Assembly (NCBI GenBank): GCA_021162845.1
Contig: JAGGXX010000068.1
Span: forward strand, 1 to 56,916
Direction of reading: 5' to 3'
Source: Thermoprotei archaeon
GTDB taxonomy: Archaea > Thermoproteota > Thermoprotei > QMSL01 > B3-G16
DNA: 56,916 bases
Made by a program: the position numbers and the translations under genes. The notes under the pieces are model-generated. The model was given only the letters and a program-made list of their open reading frames with translations. It did no database searches and was not told where the DNA came from. The first letter of the stretch is position 1; every line of letters begins with the position of its first letter. Positions 41,144 through 48,538 of the stretch are shown piece after piece.

Positions 41144-41822
41144 TTTAATTAAGTAAGCTTTAGAGAATATTCTCTCCTCGACATACTTAGAGGTTGGCTG
41201 AATGAGTTCTCTTGACCTATCATACTCCTCCTTTAGGATGGCAATCCATGCGGATTTTCATTACTCCTTTAGGCGTAGTTAGGCTTACTTGAGTGTTGGC
41301 GATTTTCATAAAGGCTATTAATAATTGGGAGTACGGGATTGCAAAGGCTCTTGTATTACTTACTGATTCGCTTATCGTCGTACTCTTGGAAACAGTGATA
41401 TTGCCCTCCATGGTATCAGAGGCCGGGGCCTAGTGTTGCTGGCTTTAATTCTGTTGATGGGTGCCATGCCAGGAATAGTTTTGTGAGTTTTGAAATTTAG
41501 GTTTGTTCTCCTAAGCTTTGTCGAGTTCTCCTTCAGAATAAGAATAATATTCAGAGGTCAGACAGGGAGCTTATCTAGTTATCGTGCAGTCATATGAGAA
41601 TGGGGGTATATAATGTGGGCTTGTCCCAAAAGGGTCAGCTCGTCGCGAGTTCGTCATGTTTCAGCCCGTCTGGAGCGGCTTCGTCATTCCGTGAACTTCA
41701 TAGTAAGGGGTTGCTCTTAAATCTTTGGATGCGCTGACTTCATGTTCATGGACGATTATCTTGCACCTCTCTGTCCTTCGTATATCGCTTTTTCCGAATA
41801 TGAGAACCTTTAAGTGGACTTC
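41144..41822. other. Region of about 680 bases without a supported gene
   Basis: Only short frames occur. A minus-strand frame at 41220-41411 (63 codons) and a hydrophobic plus-strand stretch near 41430 (VLLALILLMGAMPGIVL) have some protein-like character but no SD, no family and no continuation. This looks like decayed DNA at the edge of the toxin-antitoxin island. Confidence 0.4.
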
Positions 41823-41850
41823 ATGTTATGGCTATAACATGGGTTATAGC
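41823..41850. promoter_or_regulatory. Overlapping palindromes just ahead of the HTH gene
   Basis: ATGTTAT-GGCT-ATAACAT (41823-41840) and GCTATAA-CATGGG-TTATAGC (41831-41850) are both perfect 7-bp inverted repeats that share CTATAAC. Three GTTATAG-like half-sites thus alternate in direction and end 2 bases before ATG 41853. This is best read as the autoregulatory operator of the downstream repressor-type protein. Confidence 0.55.
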
Positions 41851-41852
41851 GT

Positions 41853-42188
41853 ATGAAGCCATATTGTGAGGTCATGACCAAGCTGATAGTTCCCGCGATA
41901 AGGGCTCTGGTGGCTATTAAGCTCATTAATGAATACGGAATGACCCAGGTGGAGGTCGCTAAGAGGTTGGGCTTAACGCAGCCCGCGATAAGCTATTACC
42001 TGCGATCGAAGCGCGGTCAGCCCGCTGTCATAGAAAAGCTGAAGAGCGATCAGAAGGTTACTGGGTTAATCGCTCGTCTCACTGATTTAGTGTATAGAAA
42101 TGCCACGCAGGAAGAATTACAGGAGGTGCTCTGCGAAATCTGTACGTATATAAGGAAGGGGAACATCCTTAACGACGCTTTAATCTGA
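41853..42188 (+). CDS. HTH transcriptional regulator with conserved-type cysteines
   Basis: This 111-residue regulator has a helix-turn-helix (MTQVEVAKRLGLTQPAISYYLRSKRG, about residues 30-55) and cysteines at PYCEVM and LCEICTY, which could ligate a metal or Fe-S cluster. It resembles the archaeal COG2522 type. The repeats at 41823-41850 next to its start suggest negative autoregulation. It converges with the MoaD-like gene; possible targets in the neighbourhood are unknown. Confidence 0.82.
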   Translation: MKPYCEVMTKLIVPAIRALVAIKLINEYGMTQVEVAKRLGLTQPAISYYLRSKRGQPAVIEKLKSDQKVTGLIARLTDLVYRNATQEELQEVLCEICTYIRKGNILNDALI

Positions 42189-42231
42189 AAAGCGACTTTA
42201 AGGGTCTCGGTCATTTAACTGCTACTGGCGT

Positions 42232-42519
42232 TTAGCCTCCGCTGGTCATGGTGCCTATGGCTATCCTCGCTCCATCTCTTACCTTGGTATCGAGCCCGTT
42301 AAGGTAGCTTATCATCCTTCCATTTAGGGCTACAAATACGCCGCTGGCTAGTTCCTGGGCGTAAGGCGAATAGACCTTATATATGAAATCGTGGCCTATC
42401 CTTCTCGCCAGTGCTTTCAATACATCCTTAACCTTGACCTCAGTAGCGTCGAACGTCAGGCTCACCTCCTTTGGGATGAGATCCTTTAAGCCCCCTAAAC
42501 CCTTCACTTTGACCCTCAT
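42232..42519 (-). CDS. MoaD/ThiS-like ubiquitin-fold protein (first)
   Basis: This 95-residue beta-grasp protein starts MRVKVKGLGGLKDLIPKEV and ends TMTSGG. The terminal GG is needed for adenylation and thiocarboxylation by an E1 enzyme (sulfur carrier) or for conjugation as a SAMP-type modifier. Family use includes the molybdenum or tungsten cofactor, tRNA thiolation and protein tagging. No intact E1 gene lies in the window; a ThiF-like remnant exists at 16.5 kb. Confidence 0.85.
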   Translation of the reverse strand: MRVKVKGLGGLKDLIPKEVSLTFDATEVKVKDVLKALARRIGHDFIYKVYSPYAQELASGVFVALNGRMISYLNGLDTKVRDGARIAIGTMTSGG

Positions 42520-42848
42520 GGGGTCTTCCTTATGCTCAAGAACAGAATTAAGTTCTTAGGTATATAGGCTTGACTTTAACTGAGAGCTGGGGTCTCATGT
42601 GTTTCATGGCACATATGAGGATGTTTATGGCTCTTCGGATCGCGTGCCTCTTCATCACGTCTCAGCGTCGCCTGAGCTCCTCATCTTAGGCATGCTATGA
42701 GAACCCCGCGGTTGGACCTTCCTCATCCTCATTATCCCCTCAGGGATCGTAGGGAAGGTCCCATTTACCTATGAGTATATATCCCTAAATAATAGTTTTC
42801 CTCCCCCTGCATGAAACGCTTTAAATCAAGACTTGAGGTTAATTTATC
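42520..42848. other. Intergenic region upstream of the ribokinase
   Basis: About 330 bases without a frame I can support. It contains CTGA-GAC-GTGATGA on the minus strand (about 42653-42666), like a D'/C' junction of a C/D RNA, but the outer boxes are poor, so it was not called. A TATATA near 42776 may belong to the ribokinase promoter. Confidence 0.35.
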
Positions 42849-43784
42849 TTGGTGAGTTTCTTGGCTCCGCAAGTTTCCGTGGTCGGTTCAATTCACATGG
42901 ACTTCTTCATACTTATGGATCACCTACCGGTGCCCGGTGAGACCGTATTAGGGAAGAGCTTCACCATGCAGCCCGGTGGTAAGGGCGCGAATCAGGCTGT
43001 AGCAGCAGCTCGGTTGGGCGCTAAGACCTATATGGTAGGGCGGGTAGGTGGGGATATCTTCGCGGAGGAAGTTCTAAATAATTTCCGGAGAAACGGAGTT
43101 GACGTTAGCTATGTAAGGAGGGATCTTGAGACGCATACTGGGGTCGCCTTCATATTCGTTGATTCTCGTGGCGAGAACATGATAGCCGTGGCTCCTGGAG
43201 CCGATGCTCGTGTCTCTACGCATGATGTCGATAGCGCTATTGATGTGATCTCAAGTTCGGATGTCCTCATGCTTCAGCTTGAGATCCCGATTGAAACCGT
43301 AGTGTACGCAGCTAAGGTGGCATGGGAGCATAACGTGAAGGTCGTGCTTAATCCGGCGCCTGCTAGGACCTTACCCGAGGAGATATACGGCTATATACAC
43401 GTACTCACGCCAAACCGCATTGAAGCCCAGATGCTTTCGGGGGTTAGGATAGAATCGAGAGAGGATATCGTTAAGGCAGCGCATGTTCTCATGGATAAAG
43501 GGGTTGAGAACGTCGTTATAACCTTAGGGGCAGAGGGAGCTCTACTGGTATCTGAAGAGGGCGTATACCACATACCCGCCTTTAAGGTAAGGCCTGTGGA
43601 TACCACTGGTGCGGGTGATGCGTTTAACGCTGCGCTAGCCGTGGCTATAGCTGAAGGAAGATCCCTTAGGGAGGCCGTGCGTTTAGCTAACGCAGCGGCG
43701 GCGATAAAGATAACCCGTGTAGGTGCTCAGGCTGGCCTCCCCTATAGGCGAGATCTGGAGGAATTCCTCAGAGATGTCAGGTGA
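42849..43784 (+). CDS. rbsK: PfkB-family sugar kinase, ribokinase-like
   Basis: This 311-residue kinase begins with VSVVGSIHMDFFILMDHLPVPGET and the sugar-binding GGKGANQAVAAARLG signature near residue 43. The ATP/catalytic motif DTTGAGDAFNAALA is near residue 250. It phosphorylates a ribose-like sugar or nucleoside with ATP; exact substrate is not certain. Start is TTG 42849 or GTG 42852. It precedes the PadR gene after about 45 bases. Confidence 0.88.
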   Translation: MVSFLAPQVSVVGSIHMDFFILMDHLPVPGETVLGKSFTMQPGGKGANQAVAAARLGAKTYMVGRVGGDIFAEEVLNNFRRNGVDVSYVRRDLETHTGVAFIFVDSRGENMIAVAPGADARVSTHDVDSAIDVISSSDVLMLQLEIPIETVVYAAKVAWEHNVKVVLNPAPARTLPEEIYGYIHVLTPNRIEAQMLSGVRIESREDIVKAAHVLMDKGVENVVITLGAEGALLVSEEGVYHIPAFKVRPVDTTGAGDAFNAALAVAIAEGRSLREAVRLANAAAAIKITRVGAQAGLPYRRDLEEFLRDVR

Positions 43785-43827
43785 CAAGTGAAAATAATCT
43801 ATAAATATGTAATATTGTTTAATTCTC

Positions 43828-44187
43828 GTGGGTTTGGGCAGGGTAATGTCATCTATAGGTAAGCCACGTCATCATCCCACAAAGTCTCCTCTTTTCGGCA
43901 TAATACCCTTAGTGGTACTTAAGATACTCTCAACTAAACCCATGCACGGCTACCAACTTGCTGAGGAGCTTGCCGAGCTCCTAGGTGAGACTGTGCCTAA
44001 ACCCTTAGTCTACGTGACCCTTAAGAGGCTCGAGGAACGTAACCTGCTGACCTCTGAGTGGCAGCTAGGTGAAAGTGGCCCTCCCAAGAGGGTCTATCAT
44101 GTAACTGAAAAGGGATCCCAGTTCCTTGAGCATAAGCTCGAACGAATTAAGAAGCTTAATAAGATATTGGAATTCCTATTGCAATAA
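43828..44187 (+). CDS. PadR-family transcriptional regulator
   Basis: This 119-residue winged-helix protein has the PadR pattern: LVVLKILSTKPMHGYQLAEEL, PKPLVYVTLKRLEERNLLTSE, GPPKRVYHVTEKG, then a dimerising helix. A TATAAATA box at 43799 fits a leaderless start at GTG 43828; ATG 43846 is also possible. The palindrome at 44283-44302 in front of the next gene is a candidate site for it. Confidence 0.9.
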   Translation: MGLGRVMSSIGKPRHHPTKSPLFGIIPLVVLKILSTKPMHGYQLAEELAELLGETVPKPLVYVTLKRLEERNLLTSEWQLGESGPPKRVYHVTEKGSQFLEHKLERIKKLNKILEFLLQ

Positions 44188-44282
44188 CGTATACTTCGTT
44201 AAGATAGGTCATTAGTTTATGACTATTTCATTCCTGTAATTTTCTTGACCTTTAGGCATGCCTTGAAAGAAAAATATAAAAA

Positions 44283-44302
44283 TTGTTTTTACGTAAAAAC
44301 AA
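44283..44302. promoter_or_regulatory. Perfect 20-bp palindrome at the amidohydrolase promoter
   Basis: TTGTTTTTACGTAAAAACAA is perfectly self-complementary. It lies directly after a TATA element (AAATATAAAAA, 44270-44280) and covers the expected transcript start, 18 bases before the TTG start codon. A repressor bound here would block the promoter. The PadR gene just upstream is the obvious candidate. Confidence 0.65.
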
Positions 44303-44319
44303 AGCCTTGTGGTGGGAGC

Positions 44320-45585
44320 TTGGTTAGTGAGCCGCGTATTACGGCTTTAGTAGGTGGATTGCTGATAGATGGCACAGGGCGCGGACCTATAGAAGACTCA
44401 GTCGTCCTCATCAGAGATAAGGAGATAGTCGCTGTAGGTAAAGAAGGCGAGGTACACGTACCCACTGAGGCTAAGGTCATAGATGTCTCTGATATGACCG
44501 TAATGCCAGGCCTCATAGATGCTCATATGCACTTCATGGGAGCTAAAACTGATAGGTTCGTGGAGGAATGGCTTTTACGTCCATGGCCCCTAGGCCTAAT
44601 TAAATCAGTATTCGATGCTAAGGCCCTCCTAGAAGCAGGCTTCACCACTGTCAAGGATTGCGGTAGCCGAGCGGGAATTTACTTACGGGAGGCGATAAAA
44701 GAAGGCCTGATAAAAGGGCCCCGTATAGTTACCGCTGGTCCAGCGCTGAGTCAGACGTTTGGCCATGGCGATGCCCATTATTTACCGATCGAATGGGTTA
44801 AAGATCGACGTAAGCACTACGGCTTCATATGCGATGGCGTCGATGAATGTATTCGTGCTGCTCGACTCGCATTAAGGGAAGGGGCTGATTTCATCAAGGT
44901 ATGTGCCTCAGGTGGTGTGCTTTCACAGAAGGATAGGCCCGAGCATGTACAGTTCACGCTTGAAGAGCTTAAGGCCATAGTTCAGGTAGCGAGAAATGCT
45001 GGTACCTTCGTCACAGCTCACTGCCAATGCGCAGAGGGCATGAAGAACTGCATACTCGCGGGCGTTAAGACGATAGATCACGCCATATTTCCTGATGAAG
45101 AGGTCATAGAAATGGCTAGAGGAAAGGAGGTCATCTTCGTCTCAACGTTATCCATAGCGAAGCGCATAGTGGAGAAGGGAGAAAAGGTCGGCATGCCGCC
45201 TTGGGGTGTCCAAAAAGCCAAAGAGGTCTACGCAGCTATGGTTAAAAACATACGCTGGCTTTATGAATCCGGCATGACCATGGCTGCTGGGACGGACTTC
45301 TGTGGCACTCCGACATTACCTCACGGGGATAACTCGCTGGAGTTAGAGCTCTTAGTCAAGGAAAGTGGCTATAAGCCCATGGATGCGGTAATTGCTGTCA
45401 CGAAGAATGCCGCTAAGGCGTGCGGCCTTGAGGATCAAATAGGGACCATAGAAAAGGGAAAACTCGCCGACATAATCGTCGTAAGCGGGAACCCACTAAA
45501 GGATATCACCGTGCTGAGAGATAAGGAGAACATAAAGTTAGTAATGAAAGAAGGCAAGATAGAGGTTCAGAGTAGTCCCCTGTAG
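44320..45585 (+). CDS. Amidohydrolase-family metal-dependent hydrolase
   Basis: This 421-residue enzyme has a composite amidohydrolase fold: VGGLLIDGTGRGPIEDSVVL start, MPGLIDAHMHFMG (metal HxH, near residue 67), FIKVCASGG (bridging lysine), THHC-like VTAHCQCAEG and DHAIF, AAGTDFCG (catalytic Asp), and GTIEKGKLADIIVVSGNP end. It resembles prolidase/imidazolonepropionase-like archaeal members that cleave cyclic amides or dipeptides. GGTGGGAG just before TTG 44320 supports this start. Confidence 0.88.
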   Translation: MVSEPRITALVGGLLIDGTGRGPIEDSVVLIRDKEIVAVGKEGEVHVPTEAKVIDVSDMTVMPGLIDAHMHFMGAKTDRFVEEWLLRPWPLGLIKSVFDAKALLEAGFTTVKDCGSRAGIYLREAIKEGLIKGPRIVTAGPALSQTFGHGDAHYLPIEWVKDRRKHYGFICDGVDECIRAARLALREGADFIKVCASGGVLSQKDRPEHVQFTLEELKAIVQVARNAGTFVTAHCQCAEGMKNCILAGVKTIDHAIFPDEEVIEMARGKEVIFVSTLSIAKRIVEKGEKVGMPPWGVQKAKEVYAAMVKNIRWLYESGMTMAAGTDFCGTPTLPHGDNSLELELLVKESGYKPMDAVIAVTKNAAKACGLEDQIGTIEKGKLADIIVVSGNPLKDITVLRDKENIKLVMKEGKIEVQSSPL

Positions 45586-45635
45586 ATGAAAATTTAAATC
45601 CTCAAAGATATACTCCATTTTTCTGGTAGCAATTC

Positions 45636-45920
45636 ATGTACGTGAAGGTAAAGCTACTTGGTATCCTAGCTGATAAACTGAAGGTGCAGGATCTCAACGT
45701 TGAACTAGAAAAAGGCGCTACATTGCGTGATCTCATAATGAAGCTAGTGGACACCTTGGGGGAAAAGGCTCGTGCTCTGCTCTTAGATGAAAAAGGGCAT
45801 CTGAGGAAGCTCTATAACGTGCTAATTAATGGCCTTGAACACGAAGCTCTTAATGGATTGGATACAGCTCTTTCAGAAGGGGATACTGTAAGCATAATCC
45901 CCTTGGCGGGAGGGGGCTAG
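45636..45920 (+). CDS. MoaD/ThiS-like ubiquitin-fold protein (second)
   Basis: This 94-residue beta-grasp protein begins YVKVKLLGILADKLKVQ and ends SIIPLAGGG. The terminal glycines fit activation by an E1-like enzyme. It stands between the amidohydrolase and the iron alcohol dehydrogenase with its own ATG. Archaeal MoaD-like proteins often serve tungsten or molybdenum cofactor synthesis for aldehyde oxidoreductases, but no such enzyme is in the window. Confidence 0.85.
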   Translation: MYVKVKLLGILADKLKVQDLNVELEKGATLRDLIMKLVDTLGEKARALLLDEKGHLRKLYNVLINGLEHEALNGLDTALSEGDTVSIIPLAGGG

Positions 45921-45993
45921 TACCCAGTCCCTTAATAGATCCTTAAGGATTACATATTAAGTCTTATATTCGCGTACCCTTAATTTTCCTATC

Positions 45994-47157
45994 ATGCTGA
46001 GGATCTCCTTTTATGTACCCACTAAGATTGTCTTCCACAGGGAGAGCATAGAACAGGTGGGCAAAGAGGCAAGTTCATTCGGTAGGAAGGCCTTAATAGT
46101 ATGTGGCAGGTCATTCGCCAGACGTTCAGGATACCTAGATAAAATTCGCGGCCTCCTAGAACGTGAAGGTTTAAGGGTGGTAATCTTCGATAAGGTAGAG
46201 CCAAATCCATCTTTCGAAACAGTTGAAAAAGGCTCAAAGCTAGCTAGGGACGAAAACGTGGATGTTGTAATAGGCTTCGGTGGGGGAAGCGCTATGGATG
46301 CTGCCAAGGGCATTGCCGTACTAGCAAGTAAGGGTGGCGTCATAACGGATTACGTGTATCCACATGAGGTCACGGGAGATGTACTGCCCATAATAGCCAT
46401 ACCGACCACCTGTGGTACTGGAAGCGAAGTGACCAGATATGCTGTCTTCTCTGATCTAAGGAGAAAGCGTAAGGTGACCATGGTAGGCTATCCCATACTA
46501 CCGAAGGTTGCCCTCTTGGACCCCCTTGTCTTAAGGAGCCTTCCCCCGAACCTGACCGCATATACAGGGATGGATGCGCTTTCGCACGCAATTGAGGCTT
46601 ACCTCTCTAAGAGGTCTAATCCCTTGTCGGACCTATTGGCTCTAGAAAGCATTAGGCTTATCTTCTGGAACCTAAAGGAGGCATGTCGTGGGAGCCTTGA
46701 GGCGAGGGAAAGGGTCTTTTACGCCAGTATGCTAGCTGGGATGGCCATAAATTGCACCGGCACAATAATGGTCCATGGCATGGGCTATTACCTAACGATG
46801 TATCATGATATCCACCATGGTCTAGCTAACGCCTTTCTATTACCATTCGCGGTTGAATATAACGCTCCAGCCCTACCCAGTAAAATGACGAGGTTAGCAG
46901 ATGTGCTTGGCATGGGCCCTCTCTCCCCTTCTGAAGTAGGCAGGGCCATTTCCAGAGCCATATGCAGACTTGAAGATGAGGTCAACATACCGGTCAGCTT
47001 AAGCGAGGTAGGGGTCTCTGAAGACGAGCTAGATGACATGGTTAAAGAGGCGCTGTCGTATCATAGGAACCTAGCCAATAATCCTCGAAAGGTAACCCCT
47101 GAGGATGTACGGACCATTTATCTAAAGGCCCTTAAGGGACGTGGGTCTTGCGGTTAA
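45994..47157 (+). CDS. Iron-containing alcohol dehydrogenase
   Basis: This 387-residue group III alcohol dehydrogenase has GFGGGSAMDAAKG near residue 95 (NAD binding), IPTTCGTGSEVT, and the iron ligands in YTGMDALSHAIEAYLS, MVHGMGY and HDIHHGLANAFLLP. It would interconvert an alcohol or polyol and its carbonyl during fermentation. ATG start. It lies after the MoaD-like gene with about 70 bases between. Confidence 0.9.
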   Translation: MLRISFYVPTKIVFHRESIEQVGKEASSFGRKALIVCGRSFARRSGYLDKIRGLLEREGLRVVIFDKVEPNPSFETVEKGSKLARDENVDVVIGFGGGSAMDAAKGIAVLASKGGVITDYVYPHEVTGDVLPIIAIPTTCGTGSEVTRYAVFSDLRRKRKVTMVGYPILPKVALLDPLVLRSLPPNLTAYTGMDALSHAIEAYLSKRSNPLSDLLALESIRLIFWNLKEACRGSLEARERVFYASMLAGMAINCTGTIMVHGMGYYLTMYHDIHHGLANAFLLPFAVEYNAPALPSKMTRLADVLGMGPLSPSEVGRAISRAICRLEDEVNIPVSLSEVGVSEDELDDMVKEALSYHRNLANNPRKVTPEDVRTIYLKALKGRGSCG

Positions 47158-47463
47158 CGAGTATGAAACTTGATCATTAGATTATCTTTTTACCTTTTCC
47201 TCTACGATTTGAATAAGTGTATAAACGTTTTCTGCGGGTCTGAGGAGAGTGCTTTCCCTATTACAATGATATTTTGTTCATGGAACCCACGTTACCTACC
47301 GGCTTTCTCCTTAATCGTAAAGTCTATTCTAGCTCTTTTCCATGATATCTGGTTATATGACTCCGTAACAAATTTGATACGCCAACAGAAATCGGCAGTT
47401 TAGATTTCATTGCTTAATTATTTTAGGTTTCATCTTCCTAAGTAAGGTATGTGGTGACCTTAG
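47158..47463. other. Intergenic region of about 306 bases
   Basis: A 77-codon plus-strand frame (47170-47403) exists but has no SD and odd composition, so it is not called. The end has GGTGACC directly ahead of the next gene. No RNA gene is seen. Confidence 0.35.
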
Positions 47464-48318
47464 ATGGGGTTTAAGTATTCCGTCTTCACGGTGATGACGC
47501 CTGATATACGAGTTGATGAGGTGCCTAAGGTACTAGCGGAGCTAGGCTATGAAGGCGTTGAATGGCGTGTAGCCACCGTCCCCAAAGAGGTAAAGATCAT
47601 CAACTATTGGAGGGGTAACTTAGCTACGCTTGACGTAACCAGGATATTGGAGGAGGCTAAGAGAGCTAAGAAGCTGTGCGATGACTATGGATTGGCGGTC
47701 CCCTCACTAGGTACGTATCTCTCATGCGACTCAGATCCTCATAGGATAGAGGAGGCCATGAAGGCCGCTAACATATTGGAATGTCCTCAGATAAGGGTGT
47801 CCGTACCCAGATATGATGGTAGCGTAGAGTACAATGAGCTCTTTAGAAAGGCCGTGACTAACTATAAAAAAGTAGAGGGATTAGCCCGTAAATACGGTGT
47901 ACGAGCCGTCATAGAGATACACATGGGCACGATTTGCCCTAGTGCTAGTGCGGCTTACAGGTTCCTCTCCAACTTCAGTCCTGAGTTCGTGGGGGTCATA
48001 TACGATCCCGGTAATATGATTCATGAAGGTCTCGAGAATTGGCAAATGGGCCTAGAGTTGTTAAAGCCCTATGTAACTCACGTCCACGTCAAAAATGCCT
48101 GTTGGTTCTTAGTGGGTGAAGAGGATGGCGGCAAACGTTGGCGCCCGATGCACGCGCCGCTCCGAGAGGGGTTCGTCCACTGGAAGGATGTACTTAGTGC
48201 ACTTAAAAAGATAGGTTACTCCACATGGCTTTCACTCGAGGACTTCTCATCAGGTAATACATTGGCTAAGCTCAGGGATGACATAAGCTACCTTAGGTCC
48301 CTAGAATCCTCCTTATGA
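47464..48318 (+). CDS. Sugar phosphate isomerase/epimerase-like TIM barrel protein (second)
   Basis: This 284-residue protein has an EGVEWRVATV start strand, the metal region VIEIHMG, VIYDPGNMIHEG, HVHVKN, and a final LEDF. These give the Glu, Asp, His and Glu metal ligands of the xylose isomerase-like family. It is distinct from the copy at 12.5 kb. GGTGACC precedes ATG by 4 bases. Substrate unknown; with the FGGY and PfkB kinases it suggests sugar or inositol use. Confidence 0.82.
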   Translation: MGFKYSVFTVMTPDIRVDEVPKVLAELGYEGVEWRVATVPKEVKIINYWRGNLATLDVTRILEEAKRAKKLCDDYGLAVPSLGTYLSCDSDPHRIEEAMKAANILECPQIRVSVPRYDGSVEYNELFRKAVTNYKKVEGLARKYGVRAVIEIHMGTICPSASAAYRFLSNFSPEFVGVIYDPGNMIHEGLENWQMGLELLKPYVTHVHVKNACWFLVGEEDGGKRWRPMHAPLREGFVHWKDVLSALKKIGYSTWLSLEDFSSGNTLAKLRDDISYLRSLESSL

Positions 48319-48501
48319 TGTCTCCTCGTTCATGCTATTTTATACGATATAATTTTATCATTATTTTGCATGATCCTAACCAGTAATATCTCATACCCTT
48401 TTATTTTCAGGAATATATGTGATTTCATTATCAAATATGTAGTCTTAGCATCTTCATGAATTTCTTGGAAGAGTTATCTTAGCAGATACCTTTAAATCTG
48501 A

Positions 48502-48520
48502 TCGTGAACCCATATCACGA
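48502..48520. promoter_or_regulatory. Inverted repeat between TATA and start of the nrdD gene
   Basis: TCGTGA-(7 bases)-TCACGA is a perfect 6-bp inverted repeat. It lies 10 bases after a CTTTAAATC TATA element and ahead of the SD GAGGTG, so it overlaps the transcript start. A regulator of ribonucleotide reductase could bind here. Confidence 0.45.
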
Positions 48521-48538
48521 AATGAGGTGTTGCTTTAA

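Noticed and set aside
41220-41411. Minus-strand frame of 63 codons
   Set aside because: No SD, no family, and stops on both sides; it may be a decayed piece but cannot be supported.
42620-42690. Minus-strand CTGA-GAC-GTGATGA like a D'/C' junction
   Set aside because: The outer C box has a mismatch and no proper D box follows at guide distance.
47170-47403. Plus-strand frame of 77 codons after the alcohol dehydrogenase
   Set aside because: No start signal and an odd mix of aromatic and cysteine residues; looks like read-through of AT-rich DNA.
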